64,000 bases of DNA, from positions 48,255,100-48,319,099 of the forward strand of contig CM066984.1 of the NCBI GenBank assembly GCA_033977485.1. The letters run 5' to 3'. Positions 61,119 through 64,000 of this stretch are shown in pieces (positions within the stretch are counted from its first letter, which is position 1; each line of letters opens with the position of its first letter). This DNA is from Hydrangea macrophylla (lineage: Eukaryota > Streptophyta > Magnoliopsida > Cornales > Hydrangeaceae). The position numbers and the translations under genes are program-made. A model generated the notes under the pieces. The model had not been told where the DNA came from and searched no databases. It worked only from the letters and a program-made list of their open reading frames with translations.

Positions 61119-64000
61119 TTTTTTTTTTTTTTTTTCGAAAAAAGGGTTAATTTAAACGAAAAAGCCAAACGGCACTGTACAAAGTACAAAGGGCATACCC
61201 CAGGATATACAATACGCACAGGAAAAATGCATCCAGACAATGCAACAAAGGAAGGGGAAATCTAAGTTAACCCTAGAGAAAGCCCAACCGAACAAATCAA
61301 CACATCAATCAAACCAACAAAAGGAGCAAGAATTACATCAAGACAGCTTTAAAGGACAAAAACAGAGGAGCATGTAACCCTAGAGGATGCCCCCACTATG
61401 GAGTAAAGGTCCATCTGGCAATGTACTGCGGAAGATGGGGATCATTCTTCCAAGTAGTTTGTATTTGTAAGGAAATTTGTAGGCAAATGTCTTGTAAAAT
61501 TCTTTCCTTAGTCTTCACTTCAAGTTTAAAACTTCTAGCATTTCTTTCTTTCCAAATGCTATAGACGACCAAACCAAGGCACATTTTAGGAACAACATGC
61601 TGTGGGGTCTTCCCTTTCCACTTGTTCGCTGCCCAGTCCACAAGAACATCCCATGAGGGGGCGGAATAGGAGATTTCCAACCTGTTGAGAACGCTCTGCC
61701 ACACATAAGAAGTATATAAGCAATTAAAGAATAAATGGTCATGAGATTCCAAATTTTTGTGACAAAACACACAGGCAAGAGGTCCTGGTGTGTATGTATA
61801 GATTCTATCATGTGTGGATAATCTATGGAGAATAGCCAACCACAGGATAAAACTATAGCGAGGGATATTACCCGGGAACCTAGTGAGGCCATACCAATGG
61901 ACTTTGGGATAATGAGTGCGAACATGATCCCAAGTGTTGGCAGAAGAGAACTCATTATTAGGGGAAGGTAACCATTGAATCATATCTCTAGAGGTAGTAG
62001 GGAGAGGTAAGGCATGTAGTTGGTCTCTAATTTCCATTAATTCCCAAGTGTTTGTAAGGGGCCACTTCCAAGCATTACCATCAATAACATTGGACACTTT
62101 GGCATTTAACGGGATGGCGGCATCATATTGGACCCGCATCCCGACTCTGACCAAAATAGGCCCCATTGGATGCCAATTATCATACCAAAGAAAGGTACCA
62201 CACCCATTGCCAATTCTATGCCTAAGCATTGGTCTAGCCATAGGCCTAAGTTTAAGGAGCTTTCGCCAATACCAGGAGCATTGGGATGGGGTCTTGACTT
62301 CCCAAAAACTTTTTCCTTTCAGCATGTAGGAGTGTATCCAGTCCACCCAAAGAGACTTGTTTTTAGAAGTAAAAATGGCCCAGATATGTTTAAGATTTAA
62401 GATAGAATTTAATTGAGTAAGGTTTTTAAGGCCCAGCCCCCCTTCCTTCTTAGGCCTACAAACTACATCCCAAGCAACTTTAGCACCATGACCTTTTTCA
62501 ATTCCTCCTGTCCAAAGGAATCTACACATTAAGCTATCTATATGCTTAAGGACACTTTTGGGAAGAATAAACATGGCAGCCCAAAGCAAGAACCGATTGG
62601 ATAAGTTGGAGTCTGCCAGCATAAGAAAGGAATTGAGAAGTCCAAGAAGTGATTCTAGAGGTGATTTTCTGGATGAGATCTTCACAGTCTCCTTTTTTAA
62701 GTCTGGTGGTGATCAAAGGAACACAAAGGTACTTCATAGGGAGGGACCCAAGGGTAAAAGGGAGATTAAGGCAAATAGCATTGGAAGTGCTCCCCTCTAT
62801 TCCTGAAATAAACAAACAGCTTTTGTTAGCATTAGCTTGCATGCCAGTGAAGGTATAAAATTGATCTAAGGAATTTTTCATAACAGTCGCAGACAGTTCA
62901 TCACCATTGAAAAATAACAGAAGGTCATCAGCAAAACAAAGGTGAGAAATTTTAAGTTTATCACAACGCCAATGGTATTTAAAGTGAGGGGACCTCTGGA
63001 TGTTATTTTGAATCAATTGGCTAAGGGTATCCATGACAAGAACAAAAAGGTAAGGTGACATAGGATCACCTTGTCTAAGGCCTTTAGCACCCTCAAAATA
63101 CCCTACCGACTCTCCATTAAAATTAATAGAGTACTTTGGACTAGTAATACATGCTCTAATCCACCCTTGCATCCTAGGCGGAAAACCAAGAACATCAAGG
63201 AGATCAAGTAAAAATTCCCAATTAACACTATCATAAGCTTTCATATATAAGGTCAACCTTTGCCGCAACTCTAAGATGACCAGAAGGCTTATGATAGTCC
63301 CTCATAAGATCCTGGGCAAGAAGAACATTGTCACTGATTTTCCTCCCTTTGATAAAAGCAGATAGGGCATTATCCACCAGAGAAGGTAAAACTTTTTGAA
63401 GTCTCTTGGATATAATTTTAGATATGCATTTGTAAACTGTGTTACAACATGAGATAGGCCTAAAATCACTCATCTTAGAAGGATTGGGAATCTTAGGTAT
63501 AAGAGCAATAAGTGTAGCATTGGACTCAGTTAACAGTTGGCCCGAAGTAAAAAATTCTTTGACAGCTTTAGTAACTAAAGGTCCGGTAGTAGTCTATGTT
63601 TTCTTTAAAAAATGAGCATTATAACCGTCAGGACCCGGAGCTTTATTACTATGGATACTAAGGAGGGCTTCCTTAATGTCATCATCACTAGGGATGTCAT
63701 CCATGCTGTTAGCTGATTCCGTAGGTATACGCTTATGGGTGATCTTTCTCAATTCACTAATACCAGGATAGGGGTTAGCCGCTGAGGTGCCAAGCATGGA
63801 TTTAAAATATCTAATCGCTTCAATTTTGGCTTCCCCTTCATTAGTGGTCTTGGTACCATCAGGTTTAATAAGGGACACAATACGTTTGTGGTTCCTTCGG
63901 TTTTTAACAGCATTATGAAAGTAAGAAGTGTTCTTATCCCCGGCATCAAGCCATTGAATTCTAGATTTCTGCCTAAGCATCTCTTCTTCAAAATGAATGG
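61119..64000 (-). mobile_element. LINE-Q, LINE running off the right edge
   Basis: A run of ~17 T (61119-61135) begins a minus-strand element with a 3' UTR to 61395 (CCTGGGGTATGCCC, GTAC-TTT-GTAC, GTGCCGTTTGGC) and ORF2 beyond. The left flank is a T1-family LTR at GAGTTAAACTAC. The other end and its TSD lie outside the window. Confidence 0.9.
61396..64000 (-). pseudogene. LINE-Q ORF2, RT and zf-RVT part (frameshifted)
   Basis: It is of the LINE-C/D subfamily. From the window edge it reads EEEMLRQKSRIQW, then APGPDGYNAHF and DFRPISCCN (about 63430-63470). A TATA insertion near 63245 breaks MKAYDS. GLRQGDPMSPYLF and FADD (about 62930) follow, then a frameshift near 62600 in the GIQ-YWAAMF region. 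The zf-RVT motif CVFCHKNLESHDHLFFNC lies near 61710-61765. An altered stop codon extends the C-terminus by three residues (SRWT-type end to RWTFTP). A disrupted Trp occurs near 63595. The endonuclease is outside the window. Confidence 0.88.

Noticed and set aside
1..64000. CRISPR arrays, bacterial operons, rRNA or phage genes
   Set aside because: No spaced short direct repeats, ribosome-binding sites or such genes are seen; the content is plant retrotransposons.

Overview
The window looks like nuclear DNA of a flowering plant, probably a eudicot; I cannot place the species. It is AT-rich and almost wholly made of retrotransposons: L1-type plant LINEs (ORF1 with a DUF4283-type domain and a zinc knuckle; ORF2 with an APE-like endonuclease, a reverse transcriptase and a zf-RVT domain), Ty3/gypsy elements primed by initiator-methionine tRNA, a TRIM-like derivative, a solo LTR and a SINE-like retroposon. 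No rRNA, tRNA or CRISPR was seen. The only sequence resembling an ordinary host gene is one terminal exon on the minus strand near 34300-34638. Element labels (LINE-A to LINE-Q, Gy1, Gy2, T1) are mine.

Layout, left to right. (1) 1-1444: LTR fragment, coding-like relics and a SINE-like insertion with a 17-bp target-site duplication (TSD). (2) 1445-23444: LINE-A, split by LINE-B (4394-19318). LINE-B is itself split by LINE-C (minus, 4868-11072, with an inverted 5' part) and by the TRIM-like element T1 (12099-14029). Matching TSDs support each layer. (3) 23554-26720: decayed Tekay/Del-like gypsy Gy1. (4) 26878-34286: LINE-D, containing 5'-truncated LINE-E and LINE-F. (5) 34299-34638: host terminal exon (minus) carrying a tiny LINE tail. 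(6) 34706-59890: Reina-like gypsy Gy2, TSD AACAT. It is interrupted by full-length LINE-H inside its 5' LTR, by an ORF1-only half-LINE J that contains a second copy K, and by LINE-M, which itself contains a solo LTR and LINE-N. (7) 59896-64000: host sequence, an LTR split by LINE-P, and LINE-Q running off the right edge.

Three ORF2 proteins are uninterrupted (LINE-B 1208 aa, LINE-C 1204 aa, LINE-H 1208 aa), so the LINE machinery was recently functional and could still act in trans. LINE-H is closest to a complete element: 14-bp TSD, intact ORF2, and one obvious 4-bp duplication disrupting ORF1. Nearly every LINE, whatever its strand, shares one 3' tail (a GGGG-TATG-CCCC hairpin, usually followed by a GTAC-loop-GTAC hairpin, then TTTTCCG and poly(A)).

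Most notable: (a) two half-LINEs whose long ORF1 is followed directly by a LINE 3' tail with no ORF2, a HAL1-like arrangement; (b) a TAATG stop-start overlap joining ORF1 to ORF2 in five LINE copies, suggesting translation of ORF2 by termination-reinitiation; (c) a stem-loop kept in the 5' leaders of three LINEs; (d) a textbook twin-priming inversion in LINE-C; (e) a probable host gene whose last intron has been expanded by more than 25 kb of nested elements.
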